Positions 1 through 7,646 of a stretch of 64,000 bases of DNA are shown here, in pieces. Position 1 is the first letter of the stretch. Every line of letters begins with the position of its first letter. The translations under genes and the position numbers were made by a program. A model generated the notes under the pieces. The model did not search any database. It was not told the DNA's origin and worked only from the letters and a program-made list of their open reading frames with translations. Source of the stretch: Actinomadura rifamycini DSM 43936 (GTDB taxonomy: Bacteria > Actinomycetota > Actinomycetes > Streptosporangiales > Streptosporangiaceae); contig NZ_AULB01000019.1 of the NCBI RefSeq assembly GCF_000425065.1, positions 62,001 to 126,000 on the forward strand. The letters are read 5' to 3'.

Positions 1-1009
1 CGTCCCGGAGGCTTTTGCGAATCCCTGCTGTGTCGGCCAGCCAGGCGGAGCGGCTCGTGTTGCGTGGTAGGTACTTGGCGAAGTAGTGGCCGAAGTACTG
101 GTCCACCTTGCCGGCGAAGCCTGCGGTCTTCGCGCGGGTTTCCTGCCGTCGAGGGTGCGTGTATTCCTTGTCTTTTGCCCGGCGCCTCTCGGTTAGGAAG
201 TGCCATTCGGCGCCTGCGCGTGCGCCACAGAAGCCACCGCCGATGCTCAGCAGGTACAGGAGCAGCGTGAGCAACTGAAGATCTCGGACGAGCAGATATG
301 CCATGTTGATCGCTGCACCGGCCAGGACGATCGCGGCGCCGAAGGCCCGGACCCGAGTGCCGATCGGTATGGTGGGCGGTCGAGCCGGACGGAACCGAGG
401 GGGAGCGGGGTCTGGCTGGAAGAACTTCCAGACACGCTCGGTGCGTTCTTCCGCCATCTGGTCTTGCCGCGCAACGTCTAGGGCACGGCGCCACATCTCG
501 TCTTTCAGAGGCCCGTCGAGGAACATCTCCAGGTGCCGCAGGATCATGCCGCGTTGAGGGTCACCGAGGCCGTCGAAATCCTTCATGAGGGGCCCGAGAT
601 CCGCGGTGGGCTGCACCGCAGCGTCCAGGAGCCGGATGATGGTCTTCACCCCGTCGGCCCATGCGTCTCCGCCCCGGAGGTGACAGATTCTCGGTGCATG
701 CCGGAGCGCCGCGAGATCCGCCTGCGGCATCTCGTTCCGCGCCCTCCCGCTGACGAGGGCGAGTTGCCAGTGAAAGCACACCCTGTTACCGCCGAGCCCC
801 GCAGCCAACACGGCTTCGCCGATGAGCTCCCGGGCTTTGCCCGGTATGCCGCCGTGAAGCAGGCTGACGCCTATCTCGAACCTCTCTGCGGACGAGGCGC
901 CCGGAGGAGGCGAGTAGATCTTGACGTCACCATGGACGACTCCCGCCTGCACCCCGACGTAGGCGCTATCCGCGGCGTAATTGGCTGTGGTCGCCTCCGA
1001 CTCGGTCAT
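1..1009 (-). CDS. Partial two-TM protein with GVQAG motif, third gene of nucleosidase trio
   Basis: The frame opens at an ATG (1009-1007) that overlaps the nucleosidase stop in an ATGA junction, and it stays open to the window edge, so about 336 residues are visible and the C-terminus is missing. Residues 18-31 (VGVQAGVVHGDVKI) nearly repeat a motif in the upstream protein. Residues about 43-195 look helical and TPR-like, followed by an ERVWKFFQPDPAPP segment. Two membrane helices follow (about 222-241 and 246-265), then a basic cytoplasmic tail. I recognise the general type from actinomycete hypothetical proteins found near conflict-system genes, but no biochemical role is known to me. The four-base overlap implies translational coupling with the nucleosidase, so a membrane-bound partner or effector is a reasonable inference. 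Confidence 0.8.
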   Translation of the reverse strand, partial: MTESEATTANYAADSAYVGVQAGVVHGDVKIYSPPPGASSAERFEIGVSLLHGGIPGKARELIGEAVLAAGLGGNRVCFHWQLALVSGRARNEMPQADLAALRHAPRICHLRGGDAWADGVKTIIRLLDAAVQPTADLGPLMKDFDGLGDPQRGMILRHLEMFLDGPLKDEMWRRALDVARQDQMAEERTERVWKFFQPDPAPPRFRPARPPTIPIGTRVRAFGAAIVLAGAAINMAYLLVRDLQLLTLLLYLLSIGGGFCGARAGAEWHFLTERRRAKDKEYTHPRRQETRAKTAGFAGKVDQYFGHYFAKYLPRNTSRSAWLADTAGIRKSLRD

Positions 1010-2163
1010 GACAGGCTCCCGACGAGGCCCAGTACGCTCGCCACCTCGGTCGCCAGGGCGGCCACGTCTCCGACGAGTCCCCGCACTTTCTTCAGCGCGA
1101 GGGTCACCGCGCGCGTGTCGCGCGGGCTGGAGCGCAGGGCCTCGCGGGCGCCGTCGAGCTCGGCGCGTGCCGCGCGGTGGGTGTCTTCGTCGATGAGTCC
1201 CGCGTCCCGCGCCCGCTCCAGTCGTGCGGCAAGGCCCGCGATCGCTTCGGAGGGGTCCACCGGCGCAGCCTTCTCGCCCGAGATCTGGACACCGCCGTGT
1301 ACGTGCCCAGCCTGCACACCCACGATGGCGTGGTCGTTGGCGGTGTTGCGGACTGCCTCACTCATCCGAGAGCTCCCCGTCGTTTCGGTTGCCTGGTACT
1401 GGTCGCGGTCCGGTTCGTCCGCGGTGAGGCTCTCGGCGAGGGCGGTGGTGAACGCGGCCGCGTTCGCCACCGCTCGCGGCTGCCACCGCTCGCGGTCGGT
1501 GGTCTCCTTGGTGCCGTCGGCGCGATCGCTGACGCCGCGGATCACGACGACCGGAAGGGACCTGTTCAGATGCGCCGCCTGTGACACACCGGCCCCTTCC
1601 ATCTCGATCGCAAGAGCGTCGTTGTAGTGACGCCGGATCCAGTCGGCGTGAGCCGAGACCGTGGAGTTGAGAACTACTTCCCCGGCGGCGATAGGCCCGA
1701 AATGCACTTCGGGTGGTCGGCGCTTCGAACGCTCGCTCCCTGGCCAGGAACGGCTCCGGGCAACGTGCCGAGCGATCTGGTCGGCGCCGTGCGACGCCTC
1801 CCAGACGCGGGGACGACTCTTGAAGCCGTCGTCCTCGCTGGTTCCGCCGTGGAAAGCGTAGACATGGGTCGCCACGACGATGTCGCCCAGAGCGATGTGG
1901 GAATGCAGGGCTCCCGCCACCCCCACGAACAGCAGTGCCGCGGGGGAGAATTCGGCAATGGCGCGTTCGGCCAGTACAGCTGCGGAATGGTTGCCCTTGC
2001 CGACCAGTCCGAGAGCGATCTGGCATCGCCCACCGGTGAGCCGACCGACCTCGAAACGGGTGCCCTGCGGGTGCCGATGCAACCGTGGAACGCGCAATTT
2101 CTCCCGGACGGCGTCGTACTCAACGTCTAATGCCGTCAGCACAACGATTGTGCTGTTACTCAT
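1006..2163 (-). CDS. MTAN/PNP-family nucleosidase with C-terminal GVQAG motif and helical tail
   Basis: Residues 4-246 form a purine nucleoside phosphorylase/MTA-SAH nucleosidase fold. Family catalytic positions are present: Glu15 in the first strand region, the E-M-E triad at 187-189 and Asp213 in RGVSDRAD, so the enzyme should be active on an N-glycosidic bond. After a linker, residues 281-294 carry VGVQAGHVHGGVQI, followed by a helical C-terminus (about 303-385). The extension makes it much longer than housekeeping MTAN (about 230 aa). PNP-fold nucleosidases are known immune effectors that cleave ATP in several phage-defence systems, so a nucleotide-depleting effector is plausible; ordinary nucleoside salvage is the alternative. 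Its ATG overlaps the NUDIX stop (TAATG) and its stop overlaps the next ATG. Confidence 0.85.
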   Translation of the reverse strand: MSNSTIVVLTALDVEYDAVREKLRVPRLHRHPQGTRFEVGRLTGGRCQIALGLVGKGNHSAAVLAERAIAEFSPAALLFVGVAGALHSHIALGDIVVATHVYAFHGGTSEDDGFKSRPRVWEASHGADQIARHVARSRSWPGSERSKRRPPEVHFGPIAAGEVVLNSTVSAHADWIRRHYNDALAIEMEGAGVSQAAHLNRSLPVVVIRGVSDRADGTKETTDRERWQPRAVANAAAFTTALAESLTADEPDRDQYQATETTGSSRMSEAVRNTANDHAIVGVQAGHVHGGVQISGEKAAPVDPSEAIAGLAARLERARDAGLIDEDTHRAARAELDGAREALRSSPRDTRAVTLALKKVRGLVGDVAALATEVASVLGLVGSLS

Positions 2164-2894
2164 TATTCTGGCCCCTTTGTGTCGGGTGAATCGGCCGGCC
2201 GAACCATGGGCGGATACAAATCTTTGCGTGGGCCCGCTTTGAACAGTCGTGCAGGTCGTCCGGTCGTGACCTTGCGATCCGTGTCCGCCGCGACGATGAA
2301 GCCGCCGGCCTTCTGGACCTTGCGATAGAAGTTCCGGGGGTCGAGCGGTATCCCCCAGACCGCCTCGTAGACCCGCTGCAGGTCGGTGATGGTGAAAGTG
2401 GGAGCGCAGAAAGCCGTGGCCAGGGACGTTCGTTCGAGCTTGGCTCGGGCGCGTTCGACGCCGTCCTCAACGATCCTCTGGTGGTCGAAGGCCAGCGCCA
2501 ACTCTCCGCACAGCACCTGGTCGGTGCGCTGCCAGCGGGCACCCGCCGCGTCCGTGCCGGCGGTCGGCTCCGGAAGCCCGGGGGCGATCGCCAGGTAAGC
2601 GACGGACACCACCCGGCCGCGCGGATCGCGCCCCGGGGTGCCGTAGACGCCCAGATGCTCTAGATGCAGCGTCTCGACGTCCATGGCGGCCTCCTCCGCC
2701 AGTTCACGATGAGCGGCGGCGGTGACGTCCTCCTCGACATGGCTCAGGAAGCCGCCCGGCAACGCCCAGGCGCCCTTGAAGGGCTCGACACCACGCTCCA
2801 CGAGGAGGACGTGCATGCGTGATTCGCGCAGCGTCAAGATCACCAAATCGACCGCGAGCAGCACGGCCGGCGGCGTCCATCGGTCGTCGGTCAT
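2163..2894 (-). CDS. NrtR-like NUDIX-domain transcriptional regulator
   Basis: The 243-aa protein has an N-terminal NUDIX domain (about 8-150) and a C-terminal winged-helix region (about 160-225, with LQRVYEAVWGIPLDPRNFYRKV), the architecture of NrtR-type regulators that sense ADP-ribose or related NAD metabolites. The Nudix box is degenerate: one residue is inserted between GGF and the first glutamate, and the box ends EEAAM instead of EExGU, so ligand sensing without hydrolysis is likely. It is the first gene of a three-gene overlapping set, and a perfect palindrome lies 13 bases upstream of its ATG, suggesting autoregulation. A catalytic NUDIX hydrolase cannot be excluded from sequence alone. 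Confidence 0.85.
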   Translation of the reverse strand: MTDDRWTPPAVLLAVDLVILTLRESRMHVLLVERGVEPFKGAWALPGGFLSHVEEDVTAAAHRELAEEAAMDVETLHLEHLGVYGTPGRDPRGRVVSVAYLAIAPGLPEPTAGTDAAGARWQRTDQVLCGELALAFDHQRIVEDGVERARAKLERTSLATAFCAPTFTITDLQRVYEAVWGIPLDPRNFYRKVQKAGGFIVAADTDRKVTTGRPARLFKAGPRKDLYPPMVRPADSPDTKGPE

Positions 2895-2906
2895 ACGGCG
2901 AGGGTA

Positions 2907-2931
2907 GCTTTTTGTCAGTGTGACAAAAAGC
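2907..2931. promoter_or_regulatory. Perfect 25-bp AT-rich palindrome, probable operator of the NUDIX-nucleosidase operon
   Basis: Arms GCTTTTTGTCA and TGACAAAAAGC are perfect reverse complements separated by GTG. The site lies 13 bases upstream of the NUDIX regulator ATG and downstream of the helicase stop. Its AT-rich arms stand out in a GC-rich genome. Position and symmetry fit a dimeric repressor site, most simply for the NUDIX regulator itself. Confidence 0.6.
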
Positions 2932-3007
2932 GGCCTTCAGGCTGACGCTCCGGTGAGTGCTGTGTGGCTGATCGGCAAGCCCCGGCCGGAGCCGGGCCCA
3001 TGGCGCG

Positions 3008-6000
3008 TCACGTGTCTCGGGGAAGCCAGCGGCTCAGACGGGTCCTTGGGACGCTCGCCGCGACATGCCAGAGTTGGCGCTTGGGGTCCCACTTCGCCTG
3101 CACCAGACGCTTGGCCTCGTCCTTCTCCCCGTACGGAACGCACAGGTACAGGCGGCCGTCGACGACGTCGCCAGGGGAGATCCCGTCTGCCGCCTTCGCG
3201 GATCGGCGGGGCGCCGGAGGCCACGGACGGGCGGGCCGGTCCATGCGGGCGCGGTCGACGATGTGCCGCACGCGCTCGCAGGACGTCCGGTCGGTGATCC
3301 GCATCATCAGATCGGTCGACCCGCCGTGGGCCAGCAGGTTCAGGGAGCCGTGCCAGAGGACGGTGTCGTCGATGATCAAAACCTTTTCGTGCATGCGCTC
3401 GCGGGCTTCGATCAGGCAGCCGGCCGACCGCAGCGTCGAGACGAGATCGGCCTCCTTCGTGCCGGGTTCGTGCTGCCGGGTGTGGACGGTGACACGCGTG
3501 CCGGCGGCGATCCGCGGCTCGAGACGCCGGAGCCAGTACCTCACCGGCTTCGCGGCCAGGAAGGCGCAGTAGATGTCGATGCTGCGGCGGGCGTGCGCGA
3601 TGTCCCATTCGACGGCGCGAGAGACCTCGTCGGCCGGGAAGAACGCGGGCCGCGCCAGTTCTTCCGGGGGCAGGCCGCTCAGGTCGGCTGCGCTGCGCAC
3701 CGGGACGAGTTCCTCGACCGGGAGCCGCTGGGCGTGCTTCTCGAAGTATCCGAGCATCCGGGCGGCCTCGCCCGCGGGGCTGAGCCCGCGGTGCATGAAC
3801 TCGGTGTTGGCGACCAGAACCAGGTGGTCCTGCGCGCGGCTGAGCGCGACGTTCAGCAACCGGCAGGTGGCCGAAGACAGCCCGACGCCCTCGTAGAAGT
3901 AGCCGAGCCGGTCGCCGGCTCCCGCGACGGTATCGATCACCACGAGCGGACGCTGGCTGCCCTGGAAGCGGTGGACGGTGTCCACCACACCGTCGTAGGT
4001 CTCGCCAAAGCGGTGGGTCAAGCTCGTGGTCAGTGCCTTCTTCTGGTTCTTGTAGGGGCAGATGACGGCGAGCCGGTCGGCCGGTGCTTCCCCTTCAGCG
4101 TGCCCGGTGTGCTTGCGGGCGGGCAGAACCGAGTCGTACTGCAGACCTCGGATCAGCTCGTGGATCACGGCTTCATGGACGGCGTTGGTGGTGTGGGCAT
4201 TCCTTCTTCCCCGGTCCGGAACCCGGTTGGAGGTGTCGACCAGCACCAGCGGACTGTCGAGCAGGGGCGAGGGCGGCAGCCGAGTCGCCTCCTCCCGGCC
4301 CGTCAGCAGTGGCGCGTCCGGATAGGCGACCTCGTTCACCACCGCACAGACCGCCCGGCGCATGCGGTACTGCTCGTTGAGCGCGACCATCCTGGAGTCG
4401 CCGGCGCGGGCACCGCCCTGCGGATCGACGAGCCCGGCGGCATGGAACGCGTCCCGGTCCATCCACAGCCGCGAGTGCTCAACGTCCTCGGCCGGTGCCT
4501 TGCGGTTGTTCGAACCGCGTGTGACGGCGGGCAACTGCCGGAAGTCGCCGGCCAGCACGACCCGCTTGCGGGCCAGGCCCGCCGTGTACCAGGCGGACGG
4601 CAGGTTCACCATGCCCGCCTCGTCGATGACCACGACATCGGCTTCGTCCATCAGCCGCCGCGTCTGCACCGCCTTGGCCACCGTCGTGCCCAGCACCCGG
4701 CAGCGGCTCCGCACCGTGTCCGCGATCTTCTGGCGCTCCTTCTGCAGGTCGTCCAGCCGCCCCTGCAGCAGGGAGGCGTCCTCTCGCAGCCGCGCCACCG
4801 GAGGCAGCCCCTGCACTCGGGCCAGGATGCCCGGCAAGGCCGCGTCGACGGCGGCAAGTTCGGCTTCGCAACTCCGAAAGTCCGCCTGAGCGGCTCCGAG
4901 CCGTCGCTGGCAGGTCTCCAAGGCGAGGCGGTGGTGGTACAGCTCGTTGTCGAGCGCATCCAGTTTCGCCTGCTTGCGTTGGGCGAACATTCCGGAAGGG
5001 ACGCCGATGCGGGCCATCTGCTCCTGGACCCATCTGATCTGCCCGGCGGCGGCGTTCATCCCCTCTTCGGCATCGAAGACGGACTGGTTGGCGGCCACCA
5101 GCCGTCGTCCGAGTTCATGGCGTTCGGTGGTGGCGCGCGCCGCCTCCTCATGGTGGGCGATGCTTCCGCGGGTCGCCACGAGTTCCGACGTGACCCGCGC
5201 GATCTCGGCGTCCAGCTCGCCGACCAGCCTGTCGGCGATGCGGCTCCGGTCGATCTGCTGCCCGTACTTCGCGGCGAGTGCCGCCACGGCGATGTCTCCG
5301 GCACGCTGTACCAACCCCGACCCGAAGTCGGGTTCACCGGACAGCAGGTCGCACATCCGCAGCAGCGCCTGGTCGACCGCCACGTGCGTGGGCGCCAGGA
5401 AGAGCACGCGTAGGCCCTGCCGGTAGCAGCCCTCGACGATGCTCGCGACCACTTCGGTCTTCCCGGTGCCCGGCGGTCCCCAGACGAAGGTCAGCTCGCT
5501 GCCGAGCGCCTGCTCCACGGCCTTTCGCTGCCGAGTGTTCAGCCGGCGTTCCCGATACCCCGGGACGAATCGGTCCGTGTCGGTACACCGGCCGACTTTC
5601 GGCTTGCCCTGATCGACCAGCCACCCCGCCGCGGTGAGATTCATCGCCGGTGCGCCGGTGCCCACCTGTTCCAGACGCTCGATCAGTGCCACGAGGCTCG
5701 GGGTGTCGTCCTCGACCAACTGCGCGCTCACCGGCTGAGCGCCCAAGTCGGCCTCGGTGGTCACCCGGATTTTTCCGTCCGGCGATCGTGCCGCTTCGGC
5801 GCGTGCCCACGGGTCGCGGGAGCGAGTCGTCCGGATCAGGAGGTCCTTGCTGCCGAAACCTTCCTTCCACCCCTTGCAGACGAACAGGTACTCACGTTCG
5901 GCACCGGACTGCTTAACGAGCCGGCCCTCACGCAGGGATACCTTCTCGGCATTCGTCATGTCGCTATGGAGGATCGCCGAGATCTCCAACTGCACCGCAC

Positions 6001-6046
6001 GGTGCAAATGGGCAACGGGGTATGGACCGGCCAGCTTCTCCGCCAT
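3008..6046 (-). CDS. SF1 (COG1112-like) helicase fused to PLD nuclease, Mokosh type II-like
   Basis: The 1012-aa protein carries all main SF1 motifs: Walker A GPPGTGKT (190-197), DEAG (475-478), GDFRQLP (500-506), QYRM (559-562), TVHRFQGSQ (690-698) and NVALSRA (732-738). A long charged helical insertion, probably coiled coil, fills 270-450. A phospholipase D-type nuclease domain follows (about 800-935) with one HKD motif (His886, Lys888, Asp893) and GSLN. The end (965-1000) resembles the small DUF5710 module. RNA-type SF1 helicase plus PLD in one chain is the layout of the type II Mokosh anti-phage protein MkoC. An in-frame GTG exists at 6127, but GGAAGGA just before the ATG at 6046 decides the start. 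Defence is inferred from architecture and island context. Confidence 0.85.
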   Translation of the reverse strand: MAEKLAGPYPVAHLHRAVQLEISAILHSDMTNAEKVSLREGRLVKQSGAEREYLFVCKGWKEGFGSKDLLIRTTRSRDPWARAEAARSPDGKIRVTTEADLGAQPVSAQLVEDDTPSLVALIERLEQVGTGAPAMNLTAAGWLVDQGKPKVGRCTDTDRFVPGYRERRLNTRQRKAVEQALGSELTFVWGPPGTGKTEVVASIVEGCYRQGLRVLFLAPTHVAVDQALLRMCDLLSGEPDFGSGLVQRAGDIAVAALAAKYGQQIDRSRIADRLVGELDAEIARVTSELVATRGSIAHHEEAARATTERHELGRRLVAANQSVFDAEEGMNAAAGQIRWVQEQMARIGVPSGMFAQRKQAKLDALDNELYHHRLALETCQRRLGAAQADFRSCEAELAAVDAALPGILARVQGLPPVARLREDASLLQGRLDDLQKERQKIADTVRSRCRVLGTTVAKAVQTRRLMDEADVVVIDEAGMVNLPSAWYTAGLARKRVVLAGDFRQLPAVTRGSNNRKAPAEDVEHSRLWMDRDAFHAAGLVDPQGGARAGDSRMVALNEQYRMRRAVCAVVNEVAYPDAPLLTGREEATRLPPSPLLDSPLVLVDTSNRVPDRGRRNAHTTNAVHEAVIHELIRGLQYDSVLPARKHTGHAEGEAPADRLAVICPYKNQKKALTTSLTHRFGETYDGVVDTVHRFQGSQRPLVVIDTVAGAGDRLGYFYEGVGLSSATCRLLNVALSRAQDHLVLVANTEFMHRGLSPAGEAARMLGYFEKHAQRLPVEELVPVRSAADLSGLPPEELARPAFFPADEVSRAVEWDIAHARRSIDIYCAFLAAKPVRYWLRRLEPRIAAGTRVTVHTRQHEPGTKEADLVSTLRSAGCLIEARERMHEKVLIIDDTVLWHGSLNLLAHGGSTDLMMRITDRTSCERVRHIVDRARMDRPARPWPPAPRRSAKAADGISPGDVVDGRLYLCVPYGEKDEAKRLVQAKWDPKRQLWHVAASVPRTRLSRWLPRDT

Positions 6047-6112
6047 CGATTCCTTCCAGAACGCCGTGGACCGTCGCCAGTGCGACCGAACCGTGCCTCG
6101 TTGTGGGCTTAG

Positions 6113-6175
6113 AGAGGGGCAGCCCACCAGTAATGACCTGACCGATATCTAGGAAAAGGTCAACCGTGCCCCTCT
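6113..6175. repeat. Nested inverted repeats upstream of the helicase gene
   Basis: AGAGGGGCA (6113-6121) pairs with TGCCCCTCT (6167-6175), and inside it TGACCT (6134-6139) pairs with AGGTCA (6157-6162). The block is less GC-rich than its surroundings and lies 67-129 bases upstream of the helicase ATG, so it may be promoter or operator DNA, or an element boundary. No transposase is nearby. Confidence 0.45.
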
Positions 6176-6469
6176 ACATAGCTCTTTGCTCGGTGTCGAA
6201 CGGTTCGCAGTGTGCCAGAAGCAGGGCTGCCTGCCGACGTCCTTTGGCCGTGCGTCCACCTTCAGTCGATAGGTGGCGCCGACGTGCGGTAGAGGCTGCT
6301 CAGCGGGGCCGCCGAGGGATATAACGCACAATAGGAACAATCTCGACAATTTACACTGACCGGCAGTTTCCCTGTCGCTCGTACTGCGATCACCGTCGGG
6401 GCGTTGAGGAGAGGGCGAGGAGCACGTATTCGGCACACGGACGCAGCGGGCCATGACGAAGTAGCCCTC

Positions 6470-6753
6470 GACCTGTCGGCAACGGGCTTGACGACCAGGG
6501 GGCCGGTGGTGTGCTCGAACCAAACTTCACGCGTCATGCGCGCCTGGGGCTTGTCGCCCAGGTTCAGCAGGTCGAAGCGGTATTCGATGTGCGCCTCGCC
6601 GTCCTCGTCGATCTCCAGATTGATCCGCTTCACCAGTTCGACGACGTGGCAGGAGAGGCCGGCAAGCTCGGTGATCTCGGCGTCGTTGAGGCGGCGTTCG
6701 CGCTGGAGTTCGAGGAGTCGGCGGCCGTGGTCCTGGGCGTGGCCGCTGGACAT
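6470..6753 (-). pseudogene. Truncated N-terminal fragment of an actinomycete hypothetical protein
   Basis: From an ATG at 6753 the first roughly 90 residues read like a real protein (RRLLELQRERRLNDAEI, then IEYRFDLLNLGDKPQARM and REVWFEHTTGPLVVKP), a type I associate with longer Streptomyces hypothetical proteins. After about residue 92 the frame turns into arginine/serine-rich sequence that looks non-coding although it stays open to 6262. I therefore read it as the front end of a longer gene whose remainder was lost. No ribosome-binding site is evident. It lies among other debris between the helicase and the integrase stump. Confidence 0.5.
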
Positions 6754-7002
6754 GGTTCGCGTGGTGGTCGCCCCGGCGAGTCTAACCCTGGCGGCCGGGA
6801 TCGCCCTGGACGCCGCACCCCAACTGATCTCGCGGGTCTGGGCGCGTTGATGCGGTGCTCGATGTTGGCGAGAAGTTGGGCGACGTCGGGTGCCATGGGC
6901 TCATCGGGGCTGCTCGATGGCTGGTTGGACTCCTCCGGCGGGCACTGCTCGACCAGTTGCGCGGCCGTCCAGCCGGGAAGCATCTTCTCCAGCACGCCGT
7001 CC
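6754..7002. other. Gene debris between two pseudogenes
   Basis: No intact gene is visible. On the minus strand a stretch (about 6855-7010) reads like real protein (WDGVLEKMLPGWTAAQLVEQ, then MAPDVAQLLANIEHRI) but has no clear start signal and soon degenerates. It may be a scrap of a regulator or ATPase. I cannot assign it. Confidence 0.4.
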
Positions 7003-7263
7003 CACCTTGGGACGCCCACGGAGCCGGACAACCTCCGGCGTAGCTGGTACCGCATCCGTGAGGCCGCGGGGCTGGACTCGATGCGCTTCCACGACATGCG
7101 GCACACCTGCGTCTCGCTGCTCCTGGACCTCGGTGTTCCGCCTCACATCGTGCGGGAGATCGTCGGGCACAGCGACATCGAGGTCACGATGACGATCTAC
7201 GCTCACGCGGCGCTGGACGAGAAGCGGGCGGCGCTTCGGAAGCTGGGGGATGCGCTCGGCTGA
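7003..7263 (+). pseudogene. C-terminal stump of a tyrosine recombinase (phage/ICE integrase)
   Basis: The last 86 codons encode the end of an integrase catalytic domain: TPTEPDNLRRSWYRIREAAGL, then HDMRHT (second Arg with flanking His), GHSDI and the nucleophile tyrosine in TIYAH. The first catalytic arginine, the core-binding domain and the arm-binding domain are missing, and upstream sequence is unrelated. The stump ends 25 bases before a terminator and 76 bases from the 3' end of tRNA-Phe, the normal place for an integrase next to its attachment site. It marks an old insertion that can no longer excise by its own enzyme. Confidence 0.8.
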
Positions 7264-7288
7264 CGCCGTTGCTGTCGCTACTGCTGTC

Positions 7289-7324
7289 AAAAGGCCCGGA
7301 ACCTGATCAGGTTCCGGGCCTTTT
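7289..7324. terminator. Bidirectional rho-independent terminator
   Basis: A perfect 36-bp palindrome with AAAAGGCCCGGAACCTGA as left arm forms an 18-bp stem with a run of T on both strands. It lies between the integrase stump (plus) and the 3' end of tRNA-Phe (minus) and can end transcription from both sides. Confidence 0.85.
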
Positions 7325-7338
7325 GCTGGTCATTGATG

Positions 7339-7412
7339 TGGGCAGGGGCGGGGTCGAACCGCCGACCTTCCGCTTTTCAGGCGGACGCTCGTACCGACTG
7401 AGCTACCTGCCC
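7339..7412 (-). tRNA. tRNA-Phe (GAA), probable attachment site of the left island
   Basis: The minus strand folds into a complete cloverleaf: acceptor GGGCAGG/CCTGCCC, D-arm GCTC/GAGC, anticodon stem TCCGC/GCGGA with loop CTGAAAA (anticodon GAA), and T-arm GGCGG/CCGCC with TTCGACC. Discriminator is A and no CCA is encoded. Its 3' end faces the accessory island and the integrase stump, so the 3' half is the likely att core. A tRNA-Asp gene follows upstream on the same strand. Confidence 0.95.
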
Positions 7413-7432
7413 ATGACGTGCTTTCGCACGTC

Positions 7433-7510
7433 TGGCGGTCCTGACGGGATTTGAACCCGCGGCCTCCACCTTGACAGGGTGGCGAGCACTCCTAACTGCT
7501 CCACAGGACC
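7433..7510 (-). tRNA. tRNA-Asp (GTC), CCA encoded
   Basis: The cloverleaf is complete: acceptor GGTCCTG/CAGGACC, D-arm GAGC/GCTC, anticodon stem CCACC/GGTGG with loop CTGTCAA (anticodon GTC), and T-arm GCGGG/CCCGT with TTCAAAT. Discriminator G is followed by an encoded CCA (7435-7433), unlike the tRNA-Phe gene 20 bases downstream. The two tRNAs are probably co-transcribed and end at the terminator at 7289-7324. Confidence 0.95.
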
Positions 7511-7646
7511 TTGCTTGCCTGAGCCTAGTGGCTCGGGCGGTGTGTCTTGGCCGGTGTTCCCGGCTCTTGGCGACGTCCGAGAGCATACGCGATGCCCGAG
7601 GGTGGCGCCAACTCGGTTCTCGGGAGTGCGGGGGCGCGTGGTGGGG

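Noticed and set aside
2907..2931. The palindrome as terminator of the helicase gene
   Set aside because: It is AT-rich, with T/A within the arms rather than after the stem, and is centred close to the next gene's start, so an operator fits better.
6047..6127. An upstream GTG start for the helicase
   Set aside because: The extra 27 residues have no family support, and a strong GGAAGGA site precedes the internal ATG at 6046.
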